From NCBI GenBank assembly GCA_031292625.1, contig JARLGU010000030.1, positions 62,001 through 126,000 on the forward strand: DNA of 64,000 nucleotides, read 5' to 3'. Below, in pieces: positions 43,993 through 54,673 of this stretch (within the stretch, counting starts at the first letter, position 1; every line of letters begins with the position of its first letter). The notes beneath the pieces were generated by a model. It had not been told where the DNA came from and did not search any database. It was given only the letters and a program-made list of their open reading frames with translations. Position numbers and translations under genes: made by a program. Origin of the DNA: Capsulimonadaceae bacterium. GTDB taxonomy: Bacteria > Armatimonadota > Armatimonadia > Armatimonadales > Capsulimonadaceae.

Positions 43993-44043
43993 GCGCGTCG
44001 GCGCGAGAAATCTAAAGGCATGCGCGCCATGGCGCGCGGCTGA

Positions 44044-44760
44044 AACAAACAAACGGGCGGATTCGAGATTATCGCACCTCGATCCGCCCGCTTGCTGGCG
44101 CCTAATTCGCCAATCCTACCCGGCCGCAAGATGCAGCGGCTTCCCGCCAACGCCGTCCACGACCATCTCGCCGCTCGCCGTCAGCGAGACCGCGATCTTC
44201 GCGCCGCCGGTCAGCGAAACGAGCGCGCTCAGCGGACCGGCGCCCGCCCCTGGGGTCACCGACGCAACCTTCGGCGCATCGCCAAGCTTGTACGGCGAAA
44301 AGGCGTACAAGAAGTGCACGGGGCCCGTCCCCTTGCGCGTGTAGTAAACGCAAGGACGAGGCCAAGCCCCGGTTTGGCCATGCCCATAGGGCAGCCATCC
44401 CTGTACGACTGGCTGCATCTGCCCTGTAATCACTTGAGCGGTCAGGTCCGGCGCGCGCAACGGGATAATCGAAAGGTTCGCGAGTTGTTCGTTCTGCGTC
44501 GACGCAGAGAGGGTGGCGGGGTCAACGGCAGCCGATGTCGAATTGAGGTGAAACGTACTCTCGTAGACATGTTCGACGACGTCCGTTGGAACGAGACTGT
44601 CCACGACAATCCAGATGTCAGGCTTCACGAAGAGAATCCGGCGCGTGTGAACGACGTTCTTGAGGCGCTTCGGCCCCCACCCCTCGATCGGCTCCTTGCC
44701 ATACGAAGCGCTCACGTAGTCGTACTCAGGCTTCGTCTCCCAGACCAGCGCGGCCGGGCT
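44044..44760. repeat. 3' segment of heparinase D plus terminator, duplicated at about 51620-52335
   Basis: Long stretches of near-identical DNA between the two 3' ends; 5' halves diverged. Confidence 0.8.
44055..44089 (-). terminator. Intrinsic terminator of heparinase unit D
   Basis: GGGCGGAT(C)GAG..CTCGAATCCGCCC stem followed on minus strand by GTTTGTTTGTTTC. Confidence 0.8.
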
Positions 44761-46257
44761 CGCGGCAATGTATTCCGCCAGGGTCCGCCCGCCACGGTGC
44801 TGTTCCATCCCGTCGACATGAACGACGTTGTGGCCGCGCGCCGAGAGCACATATTTCCGCAGGTCAGACGCATCGTAGGCGTAAGATCCGGCTTCGAATA
44901 ACAAATGACATTGGAAGGCGTTGATGACGAAGGAGAGCTTGTCTTCGTGCTGATGACCACATCCGAAAGGACCGGCGTCAAGCAGCAGGTAACAAGCGTC
45001 CTTATCCCACCCGCTTCGCATTGCCGCCCATCCTGACCAATCGAGCAGGCGAGAGGTTTCTATGGGAGCAGCGCCCTGAACTCCGTCGGTTGCGAAAAAT
45101 CGCCAGTCCTCGCGGTTCGGGAAGATCTTCATGGCGTTTGCCATCTCTTTGACGATTCGCGGCGACGAACCGTCGTTGAGCGCGGGGATCACCCGGTCGG
45201 GGCCAGAGACCCAGGGTAGGATCGCATACATTTTTTCGAGCTGCGACAAATACCGCGACGGCAATTGATTGCCGTTCAGCTCAGCAAGCTGGAGAATACG
45301 CGCAGAGTTCCAAATCGTCACGATATGATAATGCGGAGTCAACTCGTATTGCACGCCATCCGCGTAGATCTGATCCGTCAGCGCGCCCTGCATCCACTCG
45401 GTCGCACGCTGCCGCCAGGCAGCCGCGCGTTTGAACTCCGGAAACAAGGTCCCAGTCGCATAGAGACCATTCGCCATCATGAACAGAAAGTTACCGCGGC
45501 TGTCTTTATCGTAGAGCCATTCGGCGTGCTGGGCAAACGACTCAACCATGGTCAGCGCGACATCGTCCGGAAATGCCTCCCGATGCCGGATCATGCGAAC
45601 GAACACATCCGGCCACGCATAGCCTGTTCGTAAACCCGCTTCGATGGTTCTCCATTGATCGAAGTGAGACTTATCGGCGGCGGATGGGACAGGGTTCGCC
45701 GCGACCCAATCTTTGATCTCCTCGACGAGTTCCGCTGCGTATTTTGCATCTCCTGTCGCGCAATAAGCCCTGCTAAGAGGCGGCCAGAACTCATGCCGGT
45801 TAAACTGCCATACCCATTCGTTGTCAACGGCGAATTTCGAGTCAGGCAGACGCGTCGGATTGAAGTTCCAGTCGATCTTCTCTGCGAACGTGTAAGGAAT
45901 AAAGACGACCGTAAATCTGTGTTCAAGCGCCGCGTCCGCCACGCTTCGATCGCCAGCCGAAAGCGGCGGCAACGGCGCGGATGGATCGTAGGTCCAGACG
46001 GGTTTCTTTCGCGCTCGTAAATGCGCGGCAAACGCCAACCTCGCCGCCGCCACATCGCCCGCCGCGCAGGCCGCGCGAACCTCTTCCAAGCCGGGGTAAT
46101 CGAGGTTGAGCGCCGCCAACAGCGGGTCTTGCAGCGGCGCGCCGCCGTCAGCCATGGCAATATCTCCTCCCAAGAGCGCAACGGAAGCGAAACCAAGCGC
46201 ACGCGCCAAGAATTGACGGCGTGAAGCGCCATTGTCATCACAATCGTCCGTAACCAT
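44116..46257 (-). CDS. Heparinase II/III-family polysaccharide lyase, Tat-exported
   Basis: SRRQFLARALGFASVALLGG Tat signal; GCGHQHEDKLSFVINAF, heparinase II/III C-domain. Confidence 0.85.
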   Translation of the reverse strand: MVTDDCDDNGASRRQFLARALGFASVALLGGDIAMADGGAPLQDPLLAALNLDYPGLEEVRAACAAGDVAAARLAFAAHLRARKKPVWTYDPSAPLPPLSAGDRSVADAALEHRFTVVFIPYTFAEKIDWNFNPTRLPDSKFAVDNEWVWQFNRHEFWPPLSRAYCATGDAKYAAELVEEIKDWVAANPVPSAADKSHFDQWRTIEAGLRTGYAWPDVFVRMIRHREAFPDDVALTMVESFAQHAEWLYDKDSRGNFLFMMANGLYATGTLFPEFKRAAAWRQRATEWMQGALTDQIYADGVQYELTPHYHIVTIWNSARILQLAELNGNQLPSRYLSQLEKMYAILPWVSGPDRVIPALNDGSSPRIVKEMANAMKIFPNREDWRFFATDGVQGAAPIETSRLLDWSGWAAMRSGWDKDACYLLLDAGPFGCGHQHEDKLSFVINAFQCHLLFEAGSYAYDASDLRKYVLSARGHNVVHVDGMEQHRGGRTLAEYIAASPAALVWETKPEYDYVSASYGKEPIEGWGPKRLKNVVHTRRILFVKPDIWIVVDSLVPTDVVEHVYESTFHLNSTSAAVDPATLSASTQNEQLANLSIIPLRAPDLTAQVITGQMQPVVQGWLPYGHGQTGAWPRPCVYYTRKGTGPVHFLYAFSPYKLGDAPKVASVTPGAGAGPLSALVSLTGGAKIAVSLTASGEMVVDGVGGKPLHLAAG

Positions 46258-46280
46258 AGATATTCCTTTTTCTAAGCCCG

Positions 46281-47132
46281 TTAGTCGCCGTCAAGCACGG
46301 TCCACGGTCCGCACGGATTGGCAAGGGAGCAAGTGTATGAATTGCCCGACGAATTGACGCCTTTGCCTGAGTTGTTGACTCCCGTGCCAACGGTCTTTTC
46401 TGGCCGCATCCATTTTACGTGATAGTCGCAGAATAGATAGTTCCATCCCCCATTATGGAGCGGAACGTTTGCATATTCACCACTCTCAAGCGCGTAGTCC
46501 TGCGCGACCCAGGTCGGGGCCGTCCGGCCAGCACAACCGCCAGATGGACAATCTACGTCTGCGCCTTCGTTGTTCCAGTGCCCGAGAACGTTGCTCTTCT
46601 CTGGATATTCGCAGATCAAAAACGTTCCCGAAACGTTGGGAACCTGAGAAATGGGAATGCACGGGGCGTACGAGTACGTTGTTGTTCCGGCAACGGCGAG
46701 CTGCACAATACCGAGATTTCCACCGACTGCCGTTCGAACGAGCGAATAGGTTCGGGCGGGAGTTCCCGCGGGAATACCCGAGGACGCCGCACGCGTTATC
46801 GTATCGTCAGGGCAGGCAAACACCGACGAACTGGTCCCCACCGCGTCGCTGACCGCTACTTTAAGATAAGGCTGTATTAGCAGATCCCAATCCGTAACCG
46901 TGGCGCTCGTTGCTGTTACATATTCGTAGGCCATCGGCCATTGCTCATCGTAATCTTGAGAATATTGGCCGAACGCAAGCCCGATCTGCTTGAGGTTGCT
47001 TTCGCAAACGCTCGCCCGCGCCTTCTCTCTGGCGGTGGCAAACACGGGAAATAGAATCGCGGCAAGAATAGCAATAATTGCTATAACAACGAGCAGCTCA
47101 ATTAGCGTAAAACCTCTCTTCGATCTGTCCAT
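46281..47132 (-). CDS. Type IV prepilin-like protein, DUF1559 type (pilin 7)
   Basis: [55 protein letters not shown] variant. Confidence 0.92.
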   Translation of the reverse strand: MDRSKRGFTLIELLVVIAIIAILAAILFPVFATAREKARASVCESNLKQIGLAFGQYSQDYDEQWPMAYEYVTATSATVTDWDLLIQPYLKVAVSDAVGTSSSVFACPDDTITRAASSGIPAGTPARTYSLVRTAVGGNLGIVQLAVAGTTTYSYAPCIPISQVPNVSGTFLICEYPEKSNVLGHWNNEGADVDCPSGGCAGRTAPTWVAQDYALESGEYANVPLHNGGWNYLFCDYHVKWMRPEKTVGTGVNNSGKGVNSSGNSYTCSLANPCGPWTVLDGD

Positions 47133-47140
47133 GGAAGTGG

Positions 47141-48268
47141 TTATCCTTTCGTCCGATTTATGCTCGGCTTCCTCGCGGTCGATCCGCGCACAATCAGCTC
47201 CGGCCGCATGACGAGCTTCTGCACCGGGCCGTTCAAATCGTCGATTCTCTCGAGGAGAATATCCACGGCCGCAGACCCCATCTGCTTAAGGGGCTGCCGC
47301 ACCGTCGTCAAGCCGGGCTCCGTGATTTCCGCGGTAAGAATGTCGTCGAAGCCGACAATCGACAGGTCGTCCGGAACACGCAGTCCGAGTTGTCGCGCCG
47401 CGTCTAGAACGCCGATGGCGATCCGGTCGTTGGCGCAGACAATCGCGGTTGGGCGGGAGCTCGCATCCTGGTCTAGGAGCGAAAGCGCGCCCGCGCAACC
47501 GGAAGAGCGCGTAAATGAACCATTGACGACAAGTCGAGGATCGGCGTCGCATCCAAGGCTTTCAGTCAGCGACTTGAATGCCGCCGAACGTTCGACTGCG
47601 TCGTCCGCCAGCTGTAAGCCCTGCAAGTTGCCAATGCGCGTGTGTCCGAGATCGAGAAGGTGGCGAACAGCCTGTTCCACGCCATACGTATTGTCGACGG
47701 TAATGCTTGGCGCTTGCGGATTTTCATGTGCGCCCGACAGGCATACAAACGGGACGCCTCGCTCAATCAAGGCGCCTAGAATATCGATCTCGCGGTTGGA
47801 CGTGACGACGATCAGACCATCGCAGCGACCATCCGTATACTTGCGCAGGCTCGCGAAGACGTCGCTCCATAACTCGGGCGCGAACAGTGAGACAACCTGT
47901 TCGTGCGCGGTCGCCCGCGTGACGATGCCCGATAAAACAGCGGCGAAGTAGAGATTCTCAGTGAGCTCGTTGCCGGCATCAGGGAAAATGACGCCAAGCG
48001 CGTGCGTCAAAGTCCGGCGGCGCTGCACGGCATTGACGCCAGGCCGGTAGTTGAGCGAACGAACTGCCTGCAAGACCCTCTCGCGCGTCTGAAGGCTGAC
48101 CTCGGCCCCGCGATTATTTACGACATTGCTTACGGTCATCGCGGACACGCCGCACGCCCGCGCGACGTCGGCAATCGAACACCCCGTACGCGCGCGCCGC
48201 CCGCGAGCGCGTTCCGGCGTGATCGGCGCGGCAGCATCTTCAGTTGATATACATTCGATTTCGCTCAT
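47141..48268 (-). CDS. LacI-family transcriptional regulator
   Basis: [47 protein letters not shown]; start MSEIECIST. Confidence 0.95.
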   Translation of the reverse strand: MSEIECISTEDAAAPITPERARGRRARTGCSIADVARACGVSAMTVSNVVNNRGAEVSLQTRERVLQAVRSLNYRPGVNAVQRRRTLTHALGVIFPDAGNELTENLYFAAVLSGIVTRATAHEQVVSLFAPELWSDVFASLRKYTDGRCDGLIVVTSNREIDILGALIERGVPFVCLSGAHENPQAPSITVDNTYGVEQAVRHLLDLGHTRIGNLQGLQLADDAVERSAAFKSLTESLGCDADPRLVVNGSFTRSSGCAGALSLLDQDASSRPTAIVCANDRIAIGVLDAARQLGLRVPDDLSIVGFDDILTAEITEPGLTTVRQPLKQMGSAAVDILLERIDDLNGPVQKLVMRPELIVRGSTARKPSINRTKG

Positions 48269-48279
48269 GGATCCAACGG

Positions 48280-48332
48280 ACTTTATGATTAAAGTTCTAA
48301 AGCATTGTACCACGGGCGCCCGATGTTGTCAA
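48280..48332 (-). promoter_or_regulatory. Promoter and operator of LacI-pilin 7 unit
   Basis: Minus strand TTGACA(48327-48332)-N17-TACAAT(48304-48309); perfect dyad ACTTTA-ATCA-TAAAGT (48280-48295). Confidence 0.7.
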
Positions 48333-48460
48333 CGACGAAGGTGAGACGGAATTTGAGACTGGAGCCGGAACCACGCAAGGAGGCACCGGCGGTTTGCGAA
48401 TTGGGAGGAGGCAACGCCAGCATGCGACGCATAAGCGTCGCATGCGCAGCGGCTGACGTC

Positions 48461-50587
48461 TTACGGCGCCTTAATTGCAGCCGTTGAAGAGTCATCGATC
48501 GGAGCGTATTTCACGCTGCCGGCGAGACGGACCCAATCCTTGCCGCCGTAAACTCCTGCCTGGTTGATATCGAAGGGCTGAAATCCGATTTTTGATGCAG
48601 GCGAGGCCTTCTTAAGGCGGAAGTCGAACGCCGGCGCGTTCACAAACATAGGATCGGCAATCAAAGAGCCGGCATCCTTGCCCATTGCCTGCCAATCCGC
48701 GAGACCATGTCCCGCAAACGTCGGCGGCGCGGGCGCGGTCGAGAAATACAGGTTGCGGCTGATCTTATAGCCATCATCATTCCAGTGCCCCTGCGCGAGC
48801 AGCGCACTCTGGCTGGCGAAGACAATGTTTCCCGTGAAGTCGAAGGAAATATGCTTCTCGGCATCGCTGCGCCGCACTTCGCCTTCGTGGTCGAGCGCAA
48901 ATATGTTGTTGCGAAGAATATTCTCGCGGCCGTAATGCTGATGAAATCCTGCGCTCCCGCAGTGAAACACGAGGTTGTCTTCCAAGGTTATCCCGCTGCT
49001 GCCCTCGTCCGCATAAAGCCCCCACCCGCCATAGCTCGCGGCGTAGACATCGTGAATCATGTTATGGTCGATCGATGTGCCGGTCGATATGCCGAGCGTG
49101 TAGACGCCGCCCATATCCGATAGAGCCCGCCAGCCTAGATGGTGGATGTGATTGTAGGAGATATGGTTACCGGCAGCAAGACTGCTGCCATACCCCCACG
49201 ACCATCCGGCGCTCACCCCGGAGTAGAACAGGTCGGCGATCTCGTTGTGCGTGACAGCGTTATCGCCGCTGCTTCCGATCCAAACGCCGACGGAACATGG
49301 ATACGTGTGGCCGCCGTCCCGGATAATGCAGTTATCCACGACGACGCGGCTAGTCCGCCTGGAAACTGCCGTTTCGTATCCGCCCATCCCGATGCGCACG
49401 GCCCCAGCGCCAAGATCATGGAAGTAGCAGCGGCGTACCACGTCGTCGGTGCAGCCCTTGCGAAACCAAACGGCATACTTGCCAGTGTGCGCAATTTCGC
49501 AGTTTTCGAGGGTTACGAAGCGCGCCCCGTCCGCCTGGATCGCGGCGTCCACCGTGCTCGCCGCCTGCGTCGGGCGAAATCCCTCCGGCCCAAGCGTATT
49601 CTGGGTGTACCGGAACCAAATACCCCTAAACGAAACATGCTCGACAAACTTACCCGCCTCCGGGTCCCCGGCGAGAACGATCAGTTTCTCGGATACCGGA
49701 GCAATTATGGGCACGGCCGATGCGCTCTCGCCCGGCAGCGGGCGATAAGTTAGCGTGCCGTCCATACCAAGCATCCAGGAACCGGGATGCGCTAACCCGC
49801 TGGGAACGTTATCCAAATAGAATAGCGAACCCTTCCGCATCGGATTCCATGCCTCCATCGCCGTTGTCTTGAGACGGATGATGCCGGCCGCCTTATCGAT
49901 GCTGTCGATCTTGCAGATCGTGTTGTCCCAATTGTGAAACGCGACGAGAGAGACATTGTTGATTTGCCCATCGGTAAGCCCCGCCAACGGAGCAAGATCG
50001 GATGGCGGGACCGTAATTTCGATGTCCACGGGAGCGCCGGCCTTTGCTTTCGCCGGGATTTGCTGCACGCCGAGCATCGTCGCAAGCCCCGTGGCCGGGG
50101 TGCGGGCGCGTTGCAGACGCCGCTCACCCGCCCAGAGCTGATTAAACGTCCACGTGCCGCCGCCGACATTGCCCAACGACGTCATCCACGTGCCGTCAGC
50201 CTGCTTTGCCCATCCCGCGATCCGACGCCCCGCGTTGATTATGGGATGCGCGCCTTGCGCGGCCCGATAAACGATTGGGCACTTTTCGGTTCCGCTGTCT
50301 CGCGCATCGAAGACAATTGGCTCCGTAATGCTGTACTCGCCGTCGCCAATCAGAACTGTGATCGCTTCGCGGGGAAGCTGTCCGCCATCGAATCTCCTGA
50401 TCGCGTCTCGAGCGCCGGCGAGCGATGCGAGCGGACCATCCGTGCGATGCGCATTGGGCCGCGCGATCTTGCCGGACCAGGCATCGTTTCCGGAAGGCAA
50501 TACGTAGAGCGTCAAGGCCATTGCTGGACAGGCGCCGGTCAAGAAGCACGCGGCAAGAGCCGCGCATACCGAACGGATGCTTTTCAT
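48461..50587 (-). CDS. Secreted right-handed parallel beta-helix protein
   Basis: Signal peptide [37 protein letters not shown] start; repeated [13 protein letters not shown].. / [12 protein letters not shown] coils. Confidence 0.85.
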   Translation of the reverse strand: MKSIRSVCAALAACFLTGACPAMALTLYVLPSGNDAWSGKIARPNAHRTDGPLASLAGARDAIRRFDGGQLPREAITVLIGDGEYSITEPIVFDARDSGTEKCPIVYRAAQGAHPIINAGRRIAGWAKQADGTWMTSLGNVGGGTWTFNQLWAGERRLQRARTPATGLATMLGVQQIPAKAKAGAPVDIEITVPPSDLAPLAGLTDGQINNVSLVAFHNWDNTICKIDSIDKAAGIIRLKTTAMEAWNPMRKGSLFYLDNVPSGLAHPGSWMLGMDGTLTYRPLPGESASAVPIIAPVSEKLIVLAGDPEAGKFVEHVSFRGIWFRYTQNTLGPEGFRPTQAASTVDAAIQADGARFVTLENCEIAHTGKYAVWFRKGCTDDVVRRCYFHDLGAGAVRIGMGGYETAVSRRTSRVVVDNCIIRDGGHTYPCSVGVWIGSSGDNAVTHNEIADLFYSGVSAGWSWGYGSSLAAGNHISYNHIHHLGWRALSDMGGVYTLGISTGTSIDHNMIHDVYAASYGGWGLYADEGSSGITLEDNLVFHCGSAGFHQHYGRENILRNNIFALDHEGEVRRSDAEKHISFDFTGNIVFASQSALLAQGHWNDDGYKISRNLYFSTAPAPPTFAGHGLADWQAMGKDAGSLIADPMFVNAPAFDFRLKKASPASKIGFQPFDINQAGVYGGKDWVRLAGSVKYAPIDDSSTAAIKAP

Positions 50588-50616
50588 GGTGAAGTATGCC
50601 TCGCTGCGTAGAACCG

Positions 50617-51423
50617 TCAAATGGGGCTGAAAGTCGCTGCTATCGTTGTGTCCGAGCACAGAGTGCCGGCCGCCGTGCCACCCGTTCCGCAACTCGATGG
50701 CGACGATGCGGTAGAGCCGGCGTAGACGGAATTAGGCATCAGCCACTTGACGTGACCATCGGACATAATGAAGTTCGAGCCACCGGAATGGACCCCTAGC
50801 GGCCCCGTGAAGTGACTTGTATACGGGTCTGTTGTCGTATTCGTGCTGTGGTTGCGCAGATAGCCAGTCGCATAAATCGTCTTATTCGGGTCCAACGCGC
50901 CGTACGGGTTGTAGCCCGCCCCAACCCCGTTACCATTAGGAGACGCATAGCTCGTCAGGTCTTTGGTCACATCTACCGGCGTGCAGCCTTGCACTTCCGC
51001 AAACAAGACCGTCTTGGCAGGCGAGCTAAGCTGCGCCATTGACTTTGGAGCGGGACCATCCGGCTGGTTCTGAACAGCCGGGGGCGCAAAGTCCATGTTG
51101 TAGCAGTAAGAAACGACTCCATTGCCCAAGGTCGTGTCGCTCGGGCAAACGAATACGTTGACCGACTTCACGTAAGGATAGACCTGCCCCGCCCAGCCGC
51201 CGCCCTGTCCATAGGGGTTGGTCCCGCCAGGAAACATCTCGTCGTAATCCTGGCAATACTGGATGATCGACAGGCCGATTTGCTTGACGTTGCTCGAGCA
51301 GGCCGACTGCCGCGCCTTTTCGCGCGCTGTCGCGAACACCGGAAATAGAATTGCTGCCAAAATCGCAATTATTGCAATGACAACGAGCAACTCAATAAGA
51401 GTGAACGCCACTTTTCTAATCAT
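50617..51423 (-). CDS. Type IV prepilin-like protein, DUF1559/H-X9-DG type (pilin 8, no adjacent regulator)
   Basis: [55 protein letters not shown]. Confidence 0.92.
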   Translation of the reverse strand: MIRKVAFTLIELLVVIAIIAILAAILFPVFATAREKARQSACSSNVKQIGLSIIQYCQDYDEMFPGGTNPYGQGGGWAGQVYPYVKSVNVFVCPSDTTLGNGVVSYCYNMDFAPPAVQNQPDGPAPKSMAQLSSPAKTVLFAEVQGCTPVDVTKDLTSYASPNGNGVGAGYNPYGALDPNKTIYATGYLRNHSTNTTTDPYTSHFTGPLGVHSGGSNFIMSDGHVKWLMPNSVYAGSTASSPSSCGTGGTAAGTLCSDTTIAATFSPI

Positions 51424-51546
51424 CCTGTTCGACCTCGGCTCAACCCAGCGTAGATGGGTTGCGTTCAGATAGGCGCAATGCGACCACTGCCGCCAATTTC
51501 GACATCATCGCTACGGCCACCTAGACCAATCTGTCACACCAGACTA

Positions 51547-51588
51547 GTTACACGTGAATATTGTAAGGCAACATCGGGAAAATGTCAA
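51547..51588 (-). promoter_or_regulatory. Promoter and operator of pilin 8 / beta-helix unit
   Basis: Minus strand TTGACA(51583-51588)-N17-TACAAT(51560-51565); AATATTCACGTGTAAC (51547-51562) identical to 32805-32820. Confidence 0.72.
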
Positions 51589-51619
51589 GCGATTTACTGA
51601 CGAACTTTGAGATCGCGGC

Positions 51620-52335
51620 GCAAACAAACGGGCGGATTCGAGATTATCGCACCTCGATCCGCCCGCTCATCAGCGCCTAATTCGCCAATCCTACCCCGCC
51701 GCAAAGTGCAGCGGCTTCCCGCCGACTCCGTCCACCACCATCTCGCCGCTCGCCGTCAGCGAGACCGCGATCTTCGCGCCGCCGGTCAGCGAAACGAGCG
51801 CGCTCAGCGGACCGTCGCCCGCCCCCGGGGTCACCGACGCCACCTTCGGCGCATCGCCAAGCTTGTACGGCGAAAAGGCGTACAAGAAGTGCACGGGGCC
51901 AGTCCCCTTGCGCGTGTAGTAGACGCAAGGGCGCGCTCCCGTATCGGTTGCGCTCTTCGCCGTCGGAAGCCAGCCCTGAACGAACGGCTGCGTCTGCCCC
52001 GTGATGATCCGCGCGCTCAGATCCGCCGTCGAGAGCGGGATGATCGCAAGGTTCGCGAGGTGCTTGTTCTCTGTCGTCACCGTGTTCGTCGCCGCGTCGA
52101 CGACGGCAGACGGCGCATCCAGGTGGAACGTGCTCTCGTACGCGTGCTCGGCCGTATCGGCCGGAACCAGGCTGTCGACGACGATCCAGACATCGGGCTT
52201 CACGAAGAGAATCCGTCGCGTGTGAACGACGTTCTTGAGGCGCTTCGGCCCCCAACCCTCGATCGGCTCCCTGCCGTACGACGCGCTCACGTAGTCGTAC
52301 TCAGGCTTCGTCTCCCAGACCAGCGCGGCCGGAGC
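51620..52335. repeat. 3' segment of heparinase E plus terminator, partner of about 44044-44760
   Basis: See partner copy. Confidence 0.8.
51630..51664 (-). terminator. Intrinsic terminator of heparinase unit E, near-identical copy of 44055-44089
   Basis: Same hairpin and downstream T-rich tail. Confidence 0.8.
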
Positions 52336-53838
52336 CTTCCCGACGTACGCGCCGGAGCTGTCCTGCCCCGCACGATGCTGTTCGAGGCCGTCGACGTGGA
52401 TCACATTATGTCCGCGCGCGGAGATCACGTACTTGCGCATCTCCGAGAAGTCGTACTGATACGTCCCCGCATCGTGAACGAGTTGGCGGCCAAACGCATT
52501 GAGCGTGAACGTCAGCTTGTCCTCATGCTGGTGTCCGAGCCCGAACGGTCCACAATCCATCAGCAGGAACGACGCATCCGAATCCCATCCGGTGCGCATT
52601 GACGCCCAACCGGCCCACGGCAACAGGTGCGACGTCTCCTTCGGCGCGACGCCTTCCTTGCCGTCGGCGGCGAAGTACTTCCAGTCAGCGCGATCCGGAA
52701 AGAGCTTAAGCGCATTGTTAAGCAAACCGCGAATGTTCACCTGGCCGGAATCGTTAAGAGGAGGCACGATCCGCGTTGGCGCGGACGCCAACATCATGGC
52801 CGCGTACATGTTCTCAACACGCCCCAGGTATCCCTCCGGCGTCTCGTACCCTTCAAGCTTCGCAAGGTTTAGCACGCCAGCCAGATCATCGATGCAAACG
52901 CAATGGTAACCCGGCGCCAGTTCCGTCTCGAAGCCGTCCGGATAGACATCCAACCTGGAACGCTCATCTAAAAGGGCGAGCGCGTTTGTCCGCCACGCAT
53001 TCGCAGCGGCAAATTCCGGGAAAAGCGCACCGACCGTAAACAGGCCAGTCGACTCCGTAAACAACCAGTTGCCGTGTTGAACATGGCAGGCATTCAGGTA
53101 CTCGGCATGCTGCCGGAACGAATTCACCATACTCAACAGAACGTCGTCAGGGAATACATCCGGTTGCCTCAATAAGCGGAAATAGATTTCGGGCCACATG
53201 TCGCCAGCGCGAATTCCCGCCTCAAGCGTACGCCACGTCGATCCGGGGCCGTTGGCTGCACGGGCCGGCGGCGGGTTCTTGGCGATCCAATCGCCTATCT
53301 CGCCGACAAGTTCCGTAACGTATTTTTTGTCCCCCGTCGCGTCGTACGCCGCGGCGAGCGGTCCCCACCAGTAATGCCGGTTGAGCTGCCAGGTCCACTC
53401 ATAGTTGAGCGCATGCGTCGAACCGGGTTGGGCAGTCGGATTGAAGGTCCAATCGATCGGTCCGCTGAACGTGTAGGGTATGCCGACAACGGAAACATGG
53501 TGAACGAGCGCGTCGTCCGCGGCGCGGCGTCCGTTGTCGCTGACGGTCTTCGGGGGAGTAGAAGGATCGAAGTACCAAGCAGGCTTCGTTCGCGCCCTCA
53601 AATACGCGGCGAACGCCGTGCGCGCTGACGCAAAGTCGCCGCGAGCATAGGCAGAGCGCACCGTTTCTAGACCGGGACGCTTCAAATCAAGCGACGCCAG
53701 CAAAGCGTCATCTGGATTGCTGCTAGCAAATACGGGACGCAAGCCGTCTCCAATCGCAACTGCGAATGCGGATCCTGCGGCATCGATTAAGAATTTCCGG
53801 CGGGAAACGCGCGGAATATGGAGATCGTGGTTGTCCAT
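51691..53838 (-). CDS. Heparinase II/III-family polysaccharide lyase, Tat-exported
   Basis: SRRKFLIDAAGSAFAVAIGDG Tat signal; GLGHQHEDKLTFTLNAF; paralog of 44116-46257. Confidence 0.85.
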   Translation of the reverse strand: MDNHDLHIPRVSRRKFLIDAAGSAFAVAIGDGLRPVFASSNPDDALLASLDLKRPGLETVRSAYARGDFASARTAFAAYLRARTKPAWYFDPSTPPKTVSDNGRRAADDALVHHVSVVGIPYTFSGPIDWTFNPTAQPGSTHALNYEWTWQLNRHYWWGPLAAAYDATGDKKYVTELVGEIGDWIAKNPPPARAANGPGSTWRTLEAGIRAGDMWPEIYFRLLRQPDVFPDDVLLSMVNSFRQHAEYLNACHVQHGNWLFTESTGLFTVGALFPEFAAANAWRTNALALLDERSRLDVYPDGFETELAPGYHCVCIDDLAGVLNLAKLEGYETPEGYLGRVENMYAAMMLASAPTRIVPPLNDSGQVNIRGLLNNALKLFPDRADWKYFAADGKEGVAPKETSHLLPWAGWASMRTGWDSDASFLLMDCGPFGLGHQHEDKLTFTLNAFGRQLVHDAGTYQYDFSEMRKYVISARGHNVIHVDGLEQHRAGQDSSGAYVGKAPAALVWETKPEYDYVSASYGREPIEGWGPKRLKNVVHTRRILFVKPDVWIVVDSLVPADTAEHAYESTFHLDAPSAVVDAATNTVTTENKHLANLAIIPLSTADLSARIITGQTQPFVQGWLPTAKSATDTGARPCVYYTRKGTGPVHFLYAFSPYKLGDAPKVASVTPGAGDGPLSALVSLTGGAKIAVSLTASGEMVVDGVGGKPLHFAAG

Positions 53839-53854
53839 GAAGACAATCCTTTCG

Positions 53855-54619
53855 TTAAGTTCCGTCATAAAGCGGCTTGTCAACACCGTTGTTCCATAAG
53901 GTCCAAGGGTTGCTCACCCATTTGACGTGATAGTCGCAATACAGAATATTCACGCCGCCCGAGTGCCGGCCGTAAGGAACTTGGGACGGCGATGACGGCG
54001 CCCAAGTAAGGCAGCTCGAGAGACTGGTTCCACCGCCGTTGCTCAAGGCGCCTGGCAGCGTAAAGTTCTGCGCCCATCCGCAGAGTCCGTTATTCTTCGG
54101 CGAGTACATCGTACCGCCGCCGGAGACATTGTGCGTGTCATCGGCGACAAGCATCATGAGCGCGGGATACTGCACGACCGACATCTGCTTGATCGACAAC
54201 ATAATCAGGTAGCTGTTTAGCCCGTAGCCCATGGAGCCCTGTTTGAGATTGCTGTCGTCTTCGTCGGGACAAAAGGCGACCTGTGTGCTTTTGAGGTAGG
54301 GCAGAAGCAGGCTCTGCTTTCCCGGAATATCCATCCACATCACCTGGTTGGCCCCGTAGACGCCTGGGTTCTGATTCGGCGCGACGCAGCGCGGAAAAAA
54401 GTTCTCGTCATAATCCTGTATATACTGATTTGCGGCAAGGCCAATCTGCTTGAGATTACTCGTGCAGGTCGATTGCCTCGCCTTCTCACGGGCGGTTGCA
54501 AAAACAGGAAATAGAATTGCCGCTAATATCGCAATTACAGCTATAACAACGAGCAATTCAATAAGTGTAAATCCGATGATCGCCCTATTATGGACGTTAA
54601 GTATACGAGTTCGGTTCAT
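53855..54619 (-). CDS. Type IV prepilin-like protein, DUF1559 type (pilin 9)
   Basis: [51 protein letters not shown] variant. Confidence 0.92.
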   Translation of the reverse strand: MNRTRILNVHNRAIIGFTLIELLVVIAVIAILAAILFPVFATAREKARQSTCTSNLKQIGLAANQYIQDYDENFFPRCVAPNQNPGVYGANQVMWMDIPGKQSLLLPYLKSTQVAFCPDEDDSNLKQGSMGYGLNSYLIMLSIKQMSVVQYPALMMLVADDTHNVSGGGTMYSPKNNGLCGWAQNFTLPGALSNGGGTSLSSCLTWAPSSPSQVPYGRHSGGVNILYCDYHVKWVSNPWTLWNNGVDKPLYDGT

Positions 54620-54673
54620 ATGATTCGCTCCTTTCATCCGTCGCCCCCCGAAAGCCTCGTTCAGGATGAAGCA

